DNA of 64,000 nt. Origin: Siphlonurus alternatus (taxonomy: Eukaryota; Arthropoda; Insecta; Ephemeroptera; Siphlonuridae). The notes under the pieces are model-generated. The model was not told the DNA's origin and did no database searches. It saw only the letters and a list, made by a program, of their open reading frames with translations. Shown one piece after another: positions 24,101 through 32,487 of the stretch (its first letter is position 1; every line of letters begins with the position of its first letter). The DNA is taken from contig OX463782.1 of the NCBI GenBank assembly GCA_949825025.1, positions 27,754,759-27,818,758 on the forward strand. The letters are read 5' to 3'. The position numbers and the translations under genes were made by a program.

Positions 24101-27100
24101 GTGACAAATATGTTTGTCTGTTTTCTGCTCAATAAAACTTATATTATTATTACAAGACTCCCCCATAAATGCAGTTTTAATTAGTTGTTATAACCTTTGT
24201 TAATTATTAAACATGACATTCTCTCTTTATTTTTATAGTGAAGTAGTTTTTATGTTCCTCTTCGCTTAATTCTGTTATTTATTTAAGCATGATCGTGCAT
24301 TTATAGCTCAGAACCTTTTATATAATACATATAATATACTGTATATATATATATATAATGTATTATATAAAAGTGTTAATTTTTTTCTAAATGTACCAAA
24401 AAAAAATATATTTTTTAAGAAATATAAATTTTAGGAAAAAAAATCGATCGCGTTGCTCATGTTTACAAACACGTTACAAGCATTTAATTAAAAATTAAAC
24501 TGATGATTGCGTTGCTGACCCCAATATATTATACATTGTATATATCTATATATATAGACTTATATAAGACACAAAATCTAAATTTCGTGAATATTTGTTT
24601 TTATTTTATAATTTATATATGTTTACTGAAGTTATAAATATTATTCTGTTTTTTGTAAAAACTTACGAAAAGTGGGAAAAAGAAAAAAAAATACATATAA
24701 TTGCTAAATTATAACTCGGTATAGAAAAAGTTCTTATTATATATAATACTATAATATAATAATATATTATATATTACTTAATTTGTTTGATATCTGTGTT
24801 TAACATTCATAAATACGGTATATGAACTTATTTTTTTAGATGGCTTATTAAACTAAAAAATTAACTGAAGTCTTAAATTAAATAAATACATATATTTATG
24901 TAACCTCAAGTATAATATTATACATTTTATATTATAAAACGTTATACTTTACTTTAAAAATTACTTTGTATATTACGCACTGTACTATAATGTTTAAAAA
25001 TGTTTTTCCCCCCTTTCACATGGTAAAATATAATTCCAGTCTGGTGATTTTTACCCTGCAACTAACTGTATGATGATGGTTTTGACTGTAGCGATGTGGC
25101 AGATAATTTTAGCGTTAATACGAGCGAGCCCAGCGAACAAATATTTGAACTGGTTATTACTCCGTTGCTGGATGTACTGCTGCTGCTACTGGAAAATGGT
25201 GGGCGTATTATGCCTGGCTGGCTGGCTGCCTGCTGCTGGCCAGGCGGCTTGTTCAGGAAATTGTAATACCGCAGATCCAAGTGCTTGCTGCTGCTGAATG
25301 CATACTATCCACAACAGTTCCAATTACCGGAGTGCTCCATGTTGCTATAGAATAAGGGTGGAGGAGGGGAGGGTATAAGGATTCTGTTTATTATAACTTC
25401 ATGTTATTCTTCTTATACTCATAAAATTATGTTTGTTTTAATAATAATTTTCATTATTTTAATGTTTAATTATTAATTTATATTAATTAAATTGTTTACT
25501 TCTAACTATTCCTTTATTTTGTAGTGTATAAATTATGCCGAAGATAATTGTTATTCCGAAAAAAGCGATTGTTATCAAAATTCATGTCCGACTCATGCAA
25601 AACTATAGACAACCATTATTTAATCCAAACCATGCAGAAATTTAATTTCTCTGAGCAAAAACATCTCTATTGTACAGCCACCTCCGTTTTGCCAGCTGCT
25701 TGGTCGACTGTTGGTTAATTCTCCGACCGGTCAATGGTTCTCCGTGTTTGACCTCTGTTCTCCTTGACCCTGCAGGGCCAGCTACAGCGCGCAGTGTCTG
25801 AGCGACGTCGCGCCGAGCCTCCACGTCTCCAACAGCAGCAGCAGGTGGCGCGCACCGAGGAGAGGCGCCGGAAGAGGCGCCAGGACAACTCGCGAGGGAG
25901 TCTGCCAGGGTGAGTTCCAACCTTCTTCCGATCATAATATATATGCGTGCAGGGAGAGTGATAGTCACGTATAATATTAAGTGTGATAAAATTGCATTTC
26001 CATGGAGCGGGGAAAGCGAGAAAATCACGTGCTGCAACCAATCGGAGGCTTGTGTTTTCCTCGCCTTGCATGAAGCGATTTTATCGCCAACATGACCGCC
26101 ATTCGAGATTGAAGCAAGTGCGCTTTTCTCGCCCCGCGAAGCCTCGCTCGACATTCCTCCATGGATATGCACCTTCAGACGCGTTTTTTTTAGGGTGAAA
26201 ATGACCAAATATTTACGAATTTAATTGATATATTATGATTATAGTACTGATTATAATGAATGTCGTTATAAATTTTTTTTATATAAATTGATTTTAAAGT
26301 TATATAACAATTTGGCAAAGATTGTATACCAGAATGTAGGAATATACATACGTACCTGCATAGAAACTGTTCACGAATTTATCTCTCAAATAACTTACGA
26401 TTTTTTTGTCTTGAAACATTGTTTCTTACCTAGTTTATAACATAATATAAACTTTATTCTCTTCATTTAAAAGATACTCTACTTTTATGACATGTTGTTT
26501 AAATATAACAATGCCAACTTCATGATAGTCAAGTTTAACTTATGATATAAATTCCCCAATCCGCAACTTTACAATTTTAACGCTTACATTTAAATCCACC
26601 ACCTAAATAATATTTATTATAGTTTATGACTTTAGATATGAAATTTATCTCCCCCAAATCAATAGTATATAAGGTACCTATCATCAGGCTGTCCGATGTC
26701 GGTATGGAGCACAGCTATATAACTGAGGGGCCCGGAAGTGTCATGCTGAGGTGCGGCTGATAACGTCCTCATGTTGACTCTAGTGTTGGTGCCGCGGCGG
26801 CCTGCTGTAAGGACCGTATATCTGTCACGAGATAAGATACCCTAGCTACAACATGCCTCCTCTCACCTTGTATATTACGGGAAATGCGACGTAGATATGA
26901 GCAACACGTGAATTCTAAGAAATTATTATTTATATTGTAGTAATTCTCAATGAAATTTATCTCGCTGGCGTATTTCCCTATATTATAATCTATATATAAA
27001 AATGATAGTCTGGATTAATTAAGATTATGACGTTGTAAGCCTTATAGTAACAATAATATCATTATGGTGTTTTGGTTTTTATAAATGATTTTATGACGTA

Positions 27101-30100
27101 AAGAAAATATTCCAGATAAATATAATTATATAATGTTTGTTTTTGCAATATCCATCTTGCGGGGAAAAAAATCTTCGAGAGTGTCTCTTGCGTAGATAAA
27201 GTTGCAAGAAATGGTAAATTGTTTTTTTTACTGTCAACATTACGTCATCACTTTTGGTCACAATTGTTATCTCTTACTTACTTAAAATATCAATGTATAT
27301 GTTCGTAGAAAGAATTAAAATTTACTTGTATGTAGTTACTTGCACATATAACAGTATATTATAACAATATACTGTTATAATGACATTATTAATAGTATTA
27401 TATATGTGAAGAAGTACAGCTCACTAATATAACTTGATAAATTTATTTTATTTTATTAATATTGTATTATTAATGTTGGACCAATATATAAATTTAAAAT
27501 AAAAACTCCGATTTTCTATTTTCTCGTTCATTCCATGGTATGTTTCAGCATTGCATGGAAATGCATCCTAGCATTTATAACTCAAATAATAATAATAAAG
27601 GACAAAATAATAAAACAAAAAAAAAAGTCACATAATATCTGTACTTACTGATTAGTAATTAATACAATAATAATGTAGTAACTGAATAAAATGTCATATA
27701 CTCAATAAACTGTGTGTTTTTATAAAACATATATACGCAGCTCTGATATTGAAAAGCGGTCTCTCAATGAACAGCATATATGGCTGTATAATGCTAAGTG
27801 TGAGTTCAATGAGTACGCTTGAGATTCAGTAGAGTTGTATACATATCACCAAAGACTTAATTGCTTATCGATAATTATGTTCGGTGCCCACCATTTGCTT
27901 CGTTGCCAAAATTACATTATGTCCTTTCTTTGTACACTCAAATAATTTAGCACTTCCTGATCATAATATTTCACCTGGAGGCTAGGCAATTTGTTTAGCA
28001 CCAAAGTGAAATGCATGCTGTTTTAATGAACTAACCAAAATTATACAAGGTGGATGGAATTTAAATCTACATTCAATGCGTCATGGTCCCACTGGTAGAT
28101 CGCTCCTCCATGGTAACATTTTGTACAGGAGCGGCCGCGGGGACGCCGACAGCAGCCTTGATGATGAAGAGAGCAGTTTGTCGGGGGGAGTGGCGAGCCC
28201 CGCAGGCCTGGCAGGGACCTCCGGCAGGGGACTGCAGAGTCCCGGAGTGGCCAGCCCCGCGGGGGGGCCCAGTCTTGGTGAGTCAGTGAGCACCAGGTAA
28301 AGTGCGGGGCGGGGAGTGACGATTTACCGGCGGTTGCAGGCGTGCTGGCCGACCAAGTGCAACAGCTCCGCCGCGAGAAACAACAGCTGAGCGGCGAACT
28401 GCGCCAGGCCGTAGACTCGAGGACAGAGACCGAGGCCCACGTGCAGAAGTGAGTACATCGTCTTATCTCTGTGGAAAACTGCATGGCACGTGTGGTGTAT
28501 ATAATAAATATCATGCAGGCATATACACGATTATCTCCTTTTTGTAGGAATCTAAACGCAGATTAACTTTGTTTTATTTAATTGTTATATAGTTCAAAAA
28601 TAAGTTATACCTATACTTTTTTTTTTTTTTTTTTTTTACTACGCTGTGAGTAAACATATCAAGAAACATAGAATAATGCTACATGATTATTTGCTTTAAA
28701 TGTTTTTATTATTCAAATGTTTCAGTTTACTTTTCATTTTTTTTTTCCTCGTGTTAAAAAAATTCATAGCTTCGCATGACATTGTATACTCATAAGATCG
28801 AAGTATAAACTTTGCCGTATATAGTTACATATTTCATGGAATATAGTAATATAGTATATAGTCGCATGCGAGGAAGGAAAAATAAAATTGAAAATCCTCA
28901 TACTCGCGTGCTCTAAAAAAAAAAAAAAAACGTGACGTTGATAGCTGCGTGATAACTCGTGAAGCGAGCAAATACGCCATCTTTATCCTGGAAGAGAAGT
29001 CAATATATCAGGCTATAAAAGTCAGTACAAAAATAGCTGTGTTATGATTTAATTACTTTTAAGTAAACATCATAATCAAATAAATTTTAATCACACATTT
29101 AAGAAATTTCAAGTAAACATCATAAATCGTTCATCACTTTTTTTTATTATTTAATAATTCATACATTTTTAAAACGTTATTATTTTTCCTCTTTTTTTTT
29201 TCTAATTTTATAATATTATAATGTAAAAAATACTGAAGTTTACATTATGTACTCAAGTTATCTTTTATACTTTACGGGTCTCAAACCCGGCAGGCTTGGC
29301 TGCTGGAGACGAGACTGGAGCAGCAAAGTCGGAAGTGGAGCCTCTGACTGTGTGTGCTCAAACCTCCCTCTCGCCCTAGGCCTGTGTAATAAAGGAGTCA
29401 TTTAGATATTAAGGGCTGCCTTTTACGAGCAAGCTGCAAGAAAAGAGAAAAGCGCTCAAAGATATTGGAACTTTGCCTCTGCTTTTGCTTCGTCTGATTA
29501 ATTCCTCGTGTTTGCCCATCATATTAGTTCCTAGGCTCCGCTCCTCTTATAAGAAGAGTATAGGGAGGATAATAATATATCGTCTGCAGCGGCCCGCCCG
29601 GCGCCCCAAGCCCGCCGTACAGGCGCTGCCAATAAGCTACATCACAACGGCGGCGGCCTCGTTATATGCAGACGTTGAACTATTGAACTCGTTGATCGAC
29701 AGTCTAACTTAGGGGGAAGTTAGTATGATAAAAGGGGGGCATCATATTACTTTCTTTTCAATACAGATTTTGTAATACACGGTAACAAAAACTAGTCATT
29801 TTTGTTTATTTTTAAAGTAAATATTAGAAATGATATAATAGTGGGCCTCTTTAGCCTTATTTTTAAAGCAATATTCTTTATTTTAAATACAAGAGGTGAA
29901 CTTTAAAACAAGAAAGAGATACAGTGGCCTCGGACCATCCCCTCCCCCGTGTTCTTGCCTCCCGACAATGGGAGGGTTGTTTTTTTTGTAGCGACGGTAC
30001 AGACGCCCTTACGATACCCACCCCCACCATAGGGATTTCTTTAGAAAAACGACGGTTAGTGACGTAGCAGAGGAAGTCGGCTTGGCTTTTGGCTTGTTGC

Positions 30101-32122
30101 TTGGTAGTAGAGATTGAGAAGTGTTTGCTGTAAGGTGTCTACTAGTTACTGTGATGTGCTGCAGTGATAAAATATTTTTTAATTCGTATTTTTTCTATCA
30201 GTTTTCGTTATCTTTTTAACTTAAATCATACATTTTGTTGATCAAGGTGTTATACTGAACTTGAATTTTAATAGCAATTTGGTCATACAGACCGATAATG
30301 TGTCAATTGCTCCAAAATGCTTCAATGAAATAAAGCTACCGAATAACACTAATTTATATACAATGTAAATAAAAATTATTGAAGTGTCGTTCTCGTTTTT
30401 CATCACTCTTCTTTTTAACACCATATAAAATAGTAAATAGCCACCACATATGCGTGTGTGGCGTACTAAAAATTGTGAAAAAATACGAATGAAAATGTTT
30501 TTATATAAAATAAGATGGATGCCCCAAACCTACCCCAAGCCCACACTACACGTTCATCTACTACTTGCATTATTATTGCATTTTAAAATTATATTTTTGT
30601 CTTGTCATTTGATGAGTAAAGTGTAAGTTTGATAACGATTAAGTTTTTTTATATCATAAAATAATAATGCATAAAAACACACTTTTATATTATACAAATA
30701 TAGTTAAGTTTTATAATATAGAAGAAAAAAGAAAGTACTAGCAGAAATATATATAACAATGCCAGAAATTAAAGGCATAACTCTAAATGAAAGTAAAGTT
30801 ACTTCTTTGGTTTCAAAAAGAAATACACCGACAATAAAGAGGCGACCTTAAAATATAATACAGTCCTCCTTTATACCTGCTGTCCGGCCCCCTCAGTTTT
30901 AAAGTCGCCTCTTGGAAATGACTTGAAGATACAGTGAAGAATTAAAGTACCCTCTTGCATTACATTGCGAGGGATTTCTTTAATTTTATGGACGAAATTT
31001 TTTACCGTGTATATTTTACTTCATAATGATAATAATTTCTTTTAATAAGGGGACGTTATAGAAATAATCAATAACCGAAATTGAATTGTAGTATAAGATT
31101 TACTTTGAACAGAAAATGAAATTTTACCTTCCAAGGTATAAAAAACTCAGGCGTTATTGTGCGAATTTCAGATGTACCATTATTTTATGGTTGATAAATT
31201 TTTATAGATATCAATGCAATCGCTTTTTTTCTAGGTTATTTTTTTTATTGTGTTTTAAAAGAAATGGGTTGTTTAACAAACATTAGCAAAAGTTCCAAAT
31301 CCGTGAATTCCTACAGGGTATATATCCAAGGCGCGAGCCTAATTTTAATCACGTGACCATTCTCGTGACGTCATAATAGAGGAATCTCATGTTATTTTTA
31401 TGGTCCTCTATCATGACGTCATAAAAAAAGCGTTCTAAAAACACTCGAAGAACATACCCAAGTTATCCATTTACCTTTGGGTAGACCCTCTCATGAACTC
31501 GTGGTAGTTGTGGAGTTGCTCACTGCGGCGCTGTTGTTGCAGGCTGGAACGTCTGGTGGGCATCCTGCGCAAGAAGATCACGGCGATGAACGGGTTGGAG
31601 CAGACCCTGGCCGAGGTGAGCGGACCCACGTCCCTCGTCTCCGTGCCAGAGTCGCTCTCCTCGCATTCCTCGTCTGCAGAGTCCTCTCTGGAGCCCACCA
31701 CGGTGGCGCCTGCAGCCATCAGACCGCAGGTCAGTTTCGTGGCACGTGCGGGGGTATCCTCTCAACTACATAATTGTCATAATTGTAATGCATAAATTTA
31801 TCAATTCGTTATATCATAAAAAAGTAAATAAATATACAATAACATCGTAGAAAGAAAAAAAAAATACGCTAAATTATAAATTTCTTTATAAAGTAACTTA
31901 AAAATTAGTCATTTAATCAACGATAAAAAAAATATATAAAAATTACACTTTGATGTAAAATTTTGATAAAATAAGTACATAATTAATTTACTTATTGATT
32001 TAAACTATTTTTACTCCTTTTTTCCGCCTTTTTAAAAAGTGTTTCCATTACTTAAAAAAAAAATAATAATTTATGCTTTCTAATTTCAGGTGACCATCCA
32101 CGGTCCTGTGACCAACCTGTGA
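10537..32122 (+). CDS. Ten-exon gene for a 536-residue coiled-coil protein with C-terminal PDZ-ligand-like end
   Basis: Exons (coding part): 10537-10550, 11365-11816, 12525-12887, 14725-14849, 15670-15714, 25776-25909, 28129-28277, 28340-28448, 31543-31729, 32090-32122. All nine introns are GT-AG and all phases join (2,1,1,0,0,2,1,2,0), giving 1611 nt, 536 residues plus TGA. The start ATG has A at -3 and G at +4. Residues 5-155 are Ser/Pro/Tyr/Met-rich and probably disordered. The motif RRFSDP is at about 187-192. Acidic Ser/Glu tracts lie at 198-216. Predicted coiled coils lie at about 221-260, 277-300, 325-365 and 430-485. The protein ends in VTNL, which fits a class I PDZ ligand. There is no signal peptide or membrane segment, so it is likely a cytoplasmic scaffold or adaptor; that is inference. 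I do not recognise the family. It is divergent from the minus-strand gene at 6918-9194. Small exons inside the 10-kb intron 5 could have been missed. Confidence 0.85.
11365..11816 (+). CDS. Exon 2: low-complexity N-terminal region
   Basis: The acceptor is ttatttcag and the donor is acacag|gtagga. Encodes residues 5-155: a basic Ser/Lys stretch (about 25-35), an Asn-rich segment (NWFNNNKPPYA), then a Tyr/Met/Pro/Gly-rich stretch. Probably intrinsically disordered. GC content is far above the flanking introns. The frame reads through the donor as far as 11905, so intron retention would add a short tail and truncate the protein. Confidence 0.85.
12094..12196. mobile_element. Small foldback element in intron 2
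   Basis: The 16-bp perfect terminal inverted repeat GTATGTAATTACTTGA / TCAAGTAATTACATAC bounds a 103-bp segment that ends with a T tract. Probably a short MITE. Confidence 0.55.
12525..12887 (+). CDS. Exon 3: RRFSDP motif, acidic tract and first coiled coil
   Basis: The acceptor is tttattacag and the donor is ctcgcag|gtgaga. Encodes residues 156-277. It contains RRFSDP (Ser190), matching both a basophilic-kinase site (RRxS) and a 14-3-3-type RxxSxP motif. A Ser/Glu-rich acidic run follows, then a leucine-heptad segment from about L223 to Q259. The reading frame is uninterrupted and strongly GC-biased. Confidence 0.88.
13071..13195. mobile_element. Foldback element in intron 3
   Basis: About 125 bp forming one long imperfect hairpin. 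Left-arm segments (tgcataaatcaggtctaact, tttaactttgtt, tttaatt) are complemented in order by the right arm (aattaaaattaacaaagtta, agttagacctcatctatgca). No coding capacity. Confidence 0.6.
14725..14849 (+). CDS. Exon 4: short helical segment
   Basis: The acceptor is gtgtgcag and the donor is tctcag|gtgacg. Encodes residues 277-318, beginning with an Arg/Glu-rich amphipathic helix (MVREVREASRIREEAMMSRL) and continuing into a linker. Phase 1 in and phase 0 out match the neighbouring exons exactly. Confidence 0.82.
15670..15714 (+). CDS. Exon 5: 45-nt micro-exon
   Basis: The acceptor is tattttacag and the donor is ctaagg|gtgagt. Encodes exactly 15 residues (AFIPKRASLEMAELR), symmetric phase 0-0. 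Skipping it would keep the frame, so it is a candidate cassette exon. Its last residues continue a heptad pattern into exon 6. Confidence 0.75.
16088..16148. repeat. Imperfect palindrome rich in TGATTGAT
   Basis: The outer arms CAATATCA / TGATATTG enclose repeated ATCAATCA and TGATTGAT strings. TGATTGAT matches the PBX/Extradenticle-Hox type of site, but the trinucleotide-like repeat structure may be the simpler explanation. Confidence 0.45.
16556..16600. repeat. G-run/C-run hairpin
   Basis: A run of about 12 G is followed within ten bases by runs of 9-10 C, giving a very stable GC hairpin in an AT-rich intron. It may be a terminus of a decayed transposon and may be prone to assembly error. 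Confidence 0.5.
16898..17217. mobile_element. Mutator-like MITE with 9-bp target-site duplication
   Basis: The left end CAACAACTATATACTGGAGG is matched by the inverted right end (read on the minus strand: CAAGAACTATTTACTAAGAG, then GACGACCTAA). The direct repeat ATCACGAAT flanks it at 16889-16897 and 17218-17226. A 9-bp duplication is characteristic of Mutator-like elements. It is 320 bp, non-coding, and GC-richer than the intron, with an internal CTTTGAAGACGTCAAAG palindrome. Confidence 0.75.
18166..18209. repeat. (TA)n microsatellite
   Basis: Uninterrupted TA dinucleotides, about 44 bp, in intron 5. Confidence 0.95.
18918..19285. mobile_element. TTAA-bounded palindromic element
   Basis: The left end TTAAGGGTAAGATAACGCCA and the right end terminating in GTTATCTTACCCTTAA are inverted repeats. 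The pairing continues inward (ccaccaatgttaaaaaaaat / aacattggtgg; ctatcagtagctaaaatatc / gatattttagctactgatag) to a centre near 19103. TTAA at both edges would fit a TTAA target duplication (as in piggyBac or Kolobok), but TTAA is also the natural end of the repeat here. 368 bp, non-coding. Confidence 0.7.
21050..21390. mobile_element. Long-palindrome MITE, copy 2 (altered interior)
   Basis: It shares the arms of copies 1 and 3 (gagtatcgacctcaaaatt on the left; gcaccctctatccatttttgcaat and gaggtcgatt on the right). It is more diverged, has a T-rich expansion at 21119-21147, and lacks the right-hand TGACGTCA. In its place is a tRNA-3'-end-like string (gtgggttcgaaccca) at about 21256-21270. Lies in intron 5. 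Confidence 0.7.
21545..22030. promoter_or_regulatory. GC-rich island in intron 5, candidate enhancer
   Basis: Much less AT-rich than its surroundings and without a splice-compatible exon. It contains SOX-like CCATTGTTG (about 21650), TGTTTGC-type fork-head-like and GCGATGGATG Hox/PBX-like strings (about 21965-21975). Evidence is composition and motifs only. Confidence 0.25.
22250..22646 (-). mobile_element. 5S-rRNA-derived SINE, subfamily A, copy 1
   Basis: On the minus strand the element starts GGTCGAGCGTGGCGCAGTGC. It then carries 5S rRNA gene strings (GATCACCGAAGTC; GGTTAGTACTTGGATGGGTG) that correspond to the internal pol III control region of 5S genes. A body of about 270 bp follows, ending in an A tail (plus-strand T run 22250-22267). 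This is the SINE3 type of organisation. About eight substitutions separate it from copy 2 at 46550-46946 over some 377 bp. Frames inside it (e.g. 22382-22597) are not genes. Confidence 0.88.
23505..23914 (+). mobile_element. 5S-rRNA-derived SINE, subfamily B, full length
   Basis: The head GTGTGGCGCAGTGCGCTTGA leads into 5S strings (CAGATCACCGAAGTCAAGCA, then TTGGATGGGTGACC). The body ends with an A-rich tail. The direct repeat TATATAGT flanks it at 23497-23504 and 23915-23922, a likely target-site duplication. Part of the body (ctgaggtttcca, ccctcag, aaggccgtgg) is homologous to subfamily A, but the 5' body and 3' end differ. Confidence 0.85.
25060..25320. promoter_or_regulatory. CAG/CTG-rich island in intron 5
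   Basis: Less AT-rich, with several CTG/GCTG runs. Read on the minus strand it opens a 72-codon Gln/Ser-rich frame without clear splice signals. It could be regulatory or a decayed low-complexity exon. Confidence 0.2.
25776..25909 (+). CDS. Exon 6: Arg/Gln-rich coiled coil
   Basis: The acceptor is ttgaccctgcag and the donor is ccagg|gtgagt. It continues the exon 5 helix (GQLQRAVSERRRAE), then a five-Gln run and a strongly basic Arg-rich segment, residues 334-378. It follows a 10,061-nt intron, the longest in the gene. Confidence 0.8.
25910..28128 (+). other. Intron 6
   Basis: AT-rich, with a candidate foldback element near its start (25992-26172) and a moderately GC-rich island at about 26680-26900. 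I see nothing else that is interpretable. Confidence 0.55.
25992..26172. mobile_element. Candidate foldback element at the start of intron 6
   Basis: TTTCCATGGAGCGGGG..CGAGAAAA on the left is mirrored by TTTTCTCGCCCCGCG and CCTCCATGGATATGC on the right, with small bulges. The interior has a CCAAT-type ACCAATCGG string. The ends are not defined by a clear duplication. Confidence 0.4.
28129..28277 (+). CDS. Exon 7: Ser/Gly/Pro-rich linker with internal repeat
   Basis: The acceptor is ttttgtacag and the donor is gtcttg|gtgagt. Encodes residues 378-428. An acidic Ser/Asp/Glu stretch is followed by two copies of a GVASPAG heptapeptide about 20 residues apart, indicating an internal duplication. 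Probably disordered. Confidence 0.8.
28340..28448 (+). CDS. Exon 8: second main coiled-coil block
   Basis: The acceptor is cggttgcag and the donor is cagaa|gtgagt. It encodes a classic heptad helix (VLADQVQQLRREKQQLSGEL), residues 428-464. It is separated from exon 7 by only 62 nt. Splicing in phase 1 preserves the coiled coil; other frames do not. Confidence 0.85.
29294..29405 (+). other. Candidate alternative 3' exon
   Basis: After an acceptor-like cccggcag, the sequence can be read in the phase left by exon 8 for 37 codons to TAG at 29403-29405. An AATAAA at 29388-29393 lies just before that stop. It is GC-rich like the real exons. If used, it would replace exons 9-10 and remove the PDZ-ligand end. 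Another frame starting at the same acceptor reads as helical (AWLLETRLEQQSRKWSL then stop). It may instead be a decayed exon or chance. Confidence 0.2.
31366..31421. repeat. Inverted repeat with TGACGTCA in each arm
   Basis: TGACGTCATAATAGAGGA (31366-31383) pairs with TCCTCTATCATGACGTCA (31404-31421), 17 of 18 positions, around a 20-nt loop. TGACGTCA is the CREB/ATF palindrome. A CACGTGACC lies just upstream. It is about 120 nt before exon 9. Confidence 0.6.
31543..31729 (+). CDS. Exon 9: end of coiled coil and Ser/Thr-rich tail
   Basis: The acceptor is ctgttgttgcag and the donor is ccgcag|gtcagt. It begins LERLVGILRKKITAMNGLEQ and completes the helix from exon 8. It then becomes Ser/Thr/Pro-rich (residues about 487-526). 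Confidence 0.85.
32090..32122 (+). CDS. Exon 10: terminal coding exon with PDZ-ligand-like end
   Basis: The acceptor is tctaatttcag. It encodes VTIHGPVTNL and a TGA stop. The last three residues T-N-L fit the class I PDZ ligand rule (S/T-x-hydrophobic). A dedicated tiny final exon for this motif is notable. An AATAAA at 32482-32487 is a plausible polyadenylation signal, giving a 3' UTR of about 380 nt. Confidence 0.8.
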   Translation: MTIHGPVTNL

Positions 32123-32481
32123 CCCCAGATTTTGACTGCCTGGAAATGTGTACAAACACATTTGGATGTCGCGTGTATAACTGCACAAGCCAACTGCGTG
32201 ATTTCACCTCCACCTTTAAGCCTTATTTTTTATAAAACACTCGTCTGTACAGAATGAGTCTCGTCTTAGAGCTTGAACAAACTCGTATTATATAACATTT
32301 ACAAACTGAAATTTACTAATACTCAATTTTTATGTACCATTTACTATATGATAGAGTTGCCTTACCACAAGGATTCGTTATGTCTTTTTTTTGTTTACAC
32401 TATTATAATGTGCCTATATATCACTAAACCAAATCAAAAATATATATAATGTATATCTTGTGATAAAAAAAAACATTCTTA

Positions 32482-32487
32482 AATAAA
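32482..32487 (+). promoter_or_regulatory. Putative polyadenylation signal of the ten-exon gene
   Basis: An AATAAA hexamer lies about 360 nt after the stop codon, within AT-rich sequence. Its position is typical. Hexamers of this kind are common by chance in DNA this AT-rich, so it is supported mainly by position. Confidence 0.45.

Larger units (their letters stand above)
15715..25775 (+). other. Intron 5 (10.1 kb), mobile-element-rich
   Basis: It contains a GC hairpin near 16556-16600, a 9-bp-TSD MITE (16898-17217), a TA microsatellite (18166-18209), a TTAA-flanked palindromic element (18918-19285), a member of the long-palindrome family (21050-21390), a GC-rich island (21545-22030), two 5S-derived SINEs in opposite orientations (22250-22646 minus, 23505-23914 plus) and a CAG/CTG-rich island (25060-25320). 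No extra exon with compatible phase was convincing. Confidence 0.6.
28449..31542 (+). other. Intron 8
   Basis: It holds a possible alternative 3' exon (29294-29405), a GC-rich island (29280-29720), an inverted repeat with arms at 30837-30853 and 30897-30913, and a TGACGTCA-containing inverted repeat at 31366-31421 close to the exon 9 acceptor. The remainder is AT-rich with no recognisable content. Confidence 0.5.

Noticed and set aside
25642..26208. 188-codon minus-strand frame
   Set aside because: Antisense to exon 6, which fits the gene model in phase and helical character.
28278..28302. Alternative exon 7 donor at 28297 (caccag|gtaaag)
   Set aside because: It would leave a 43-nt intron and shift the frame of exon 8, destroying the coiled coil and the downstream phases.
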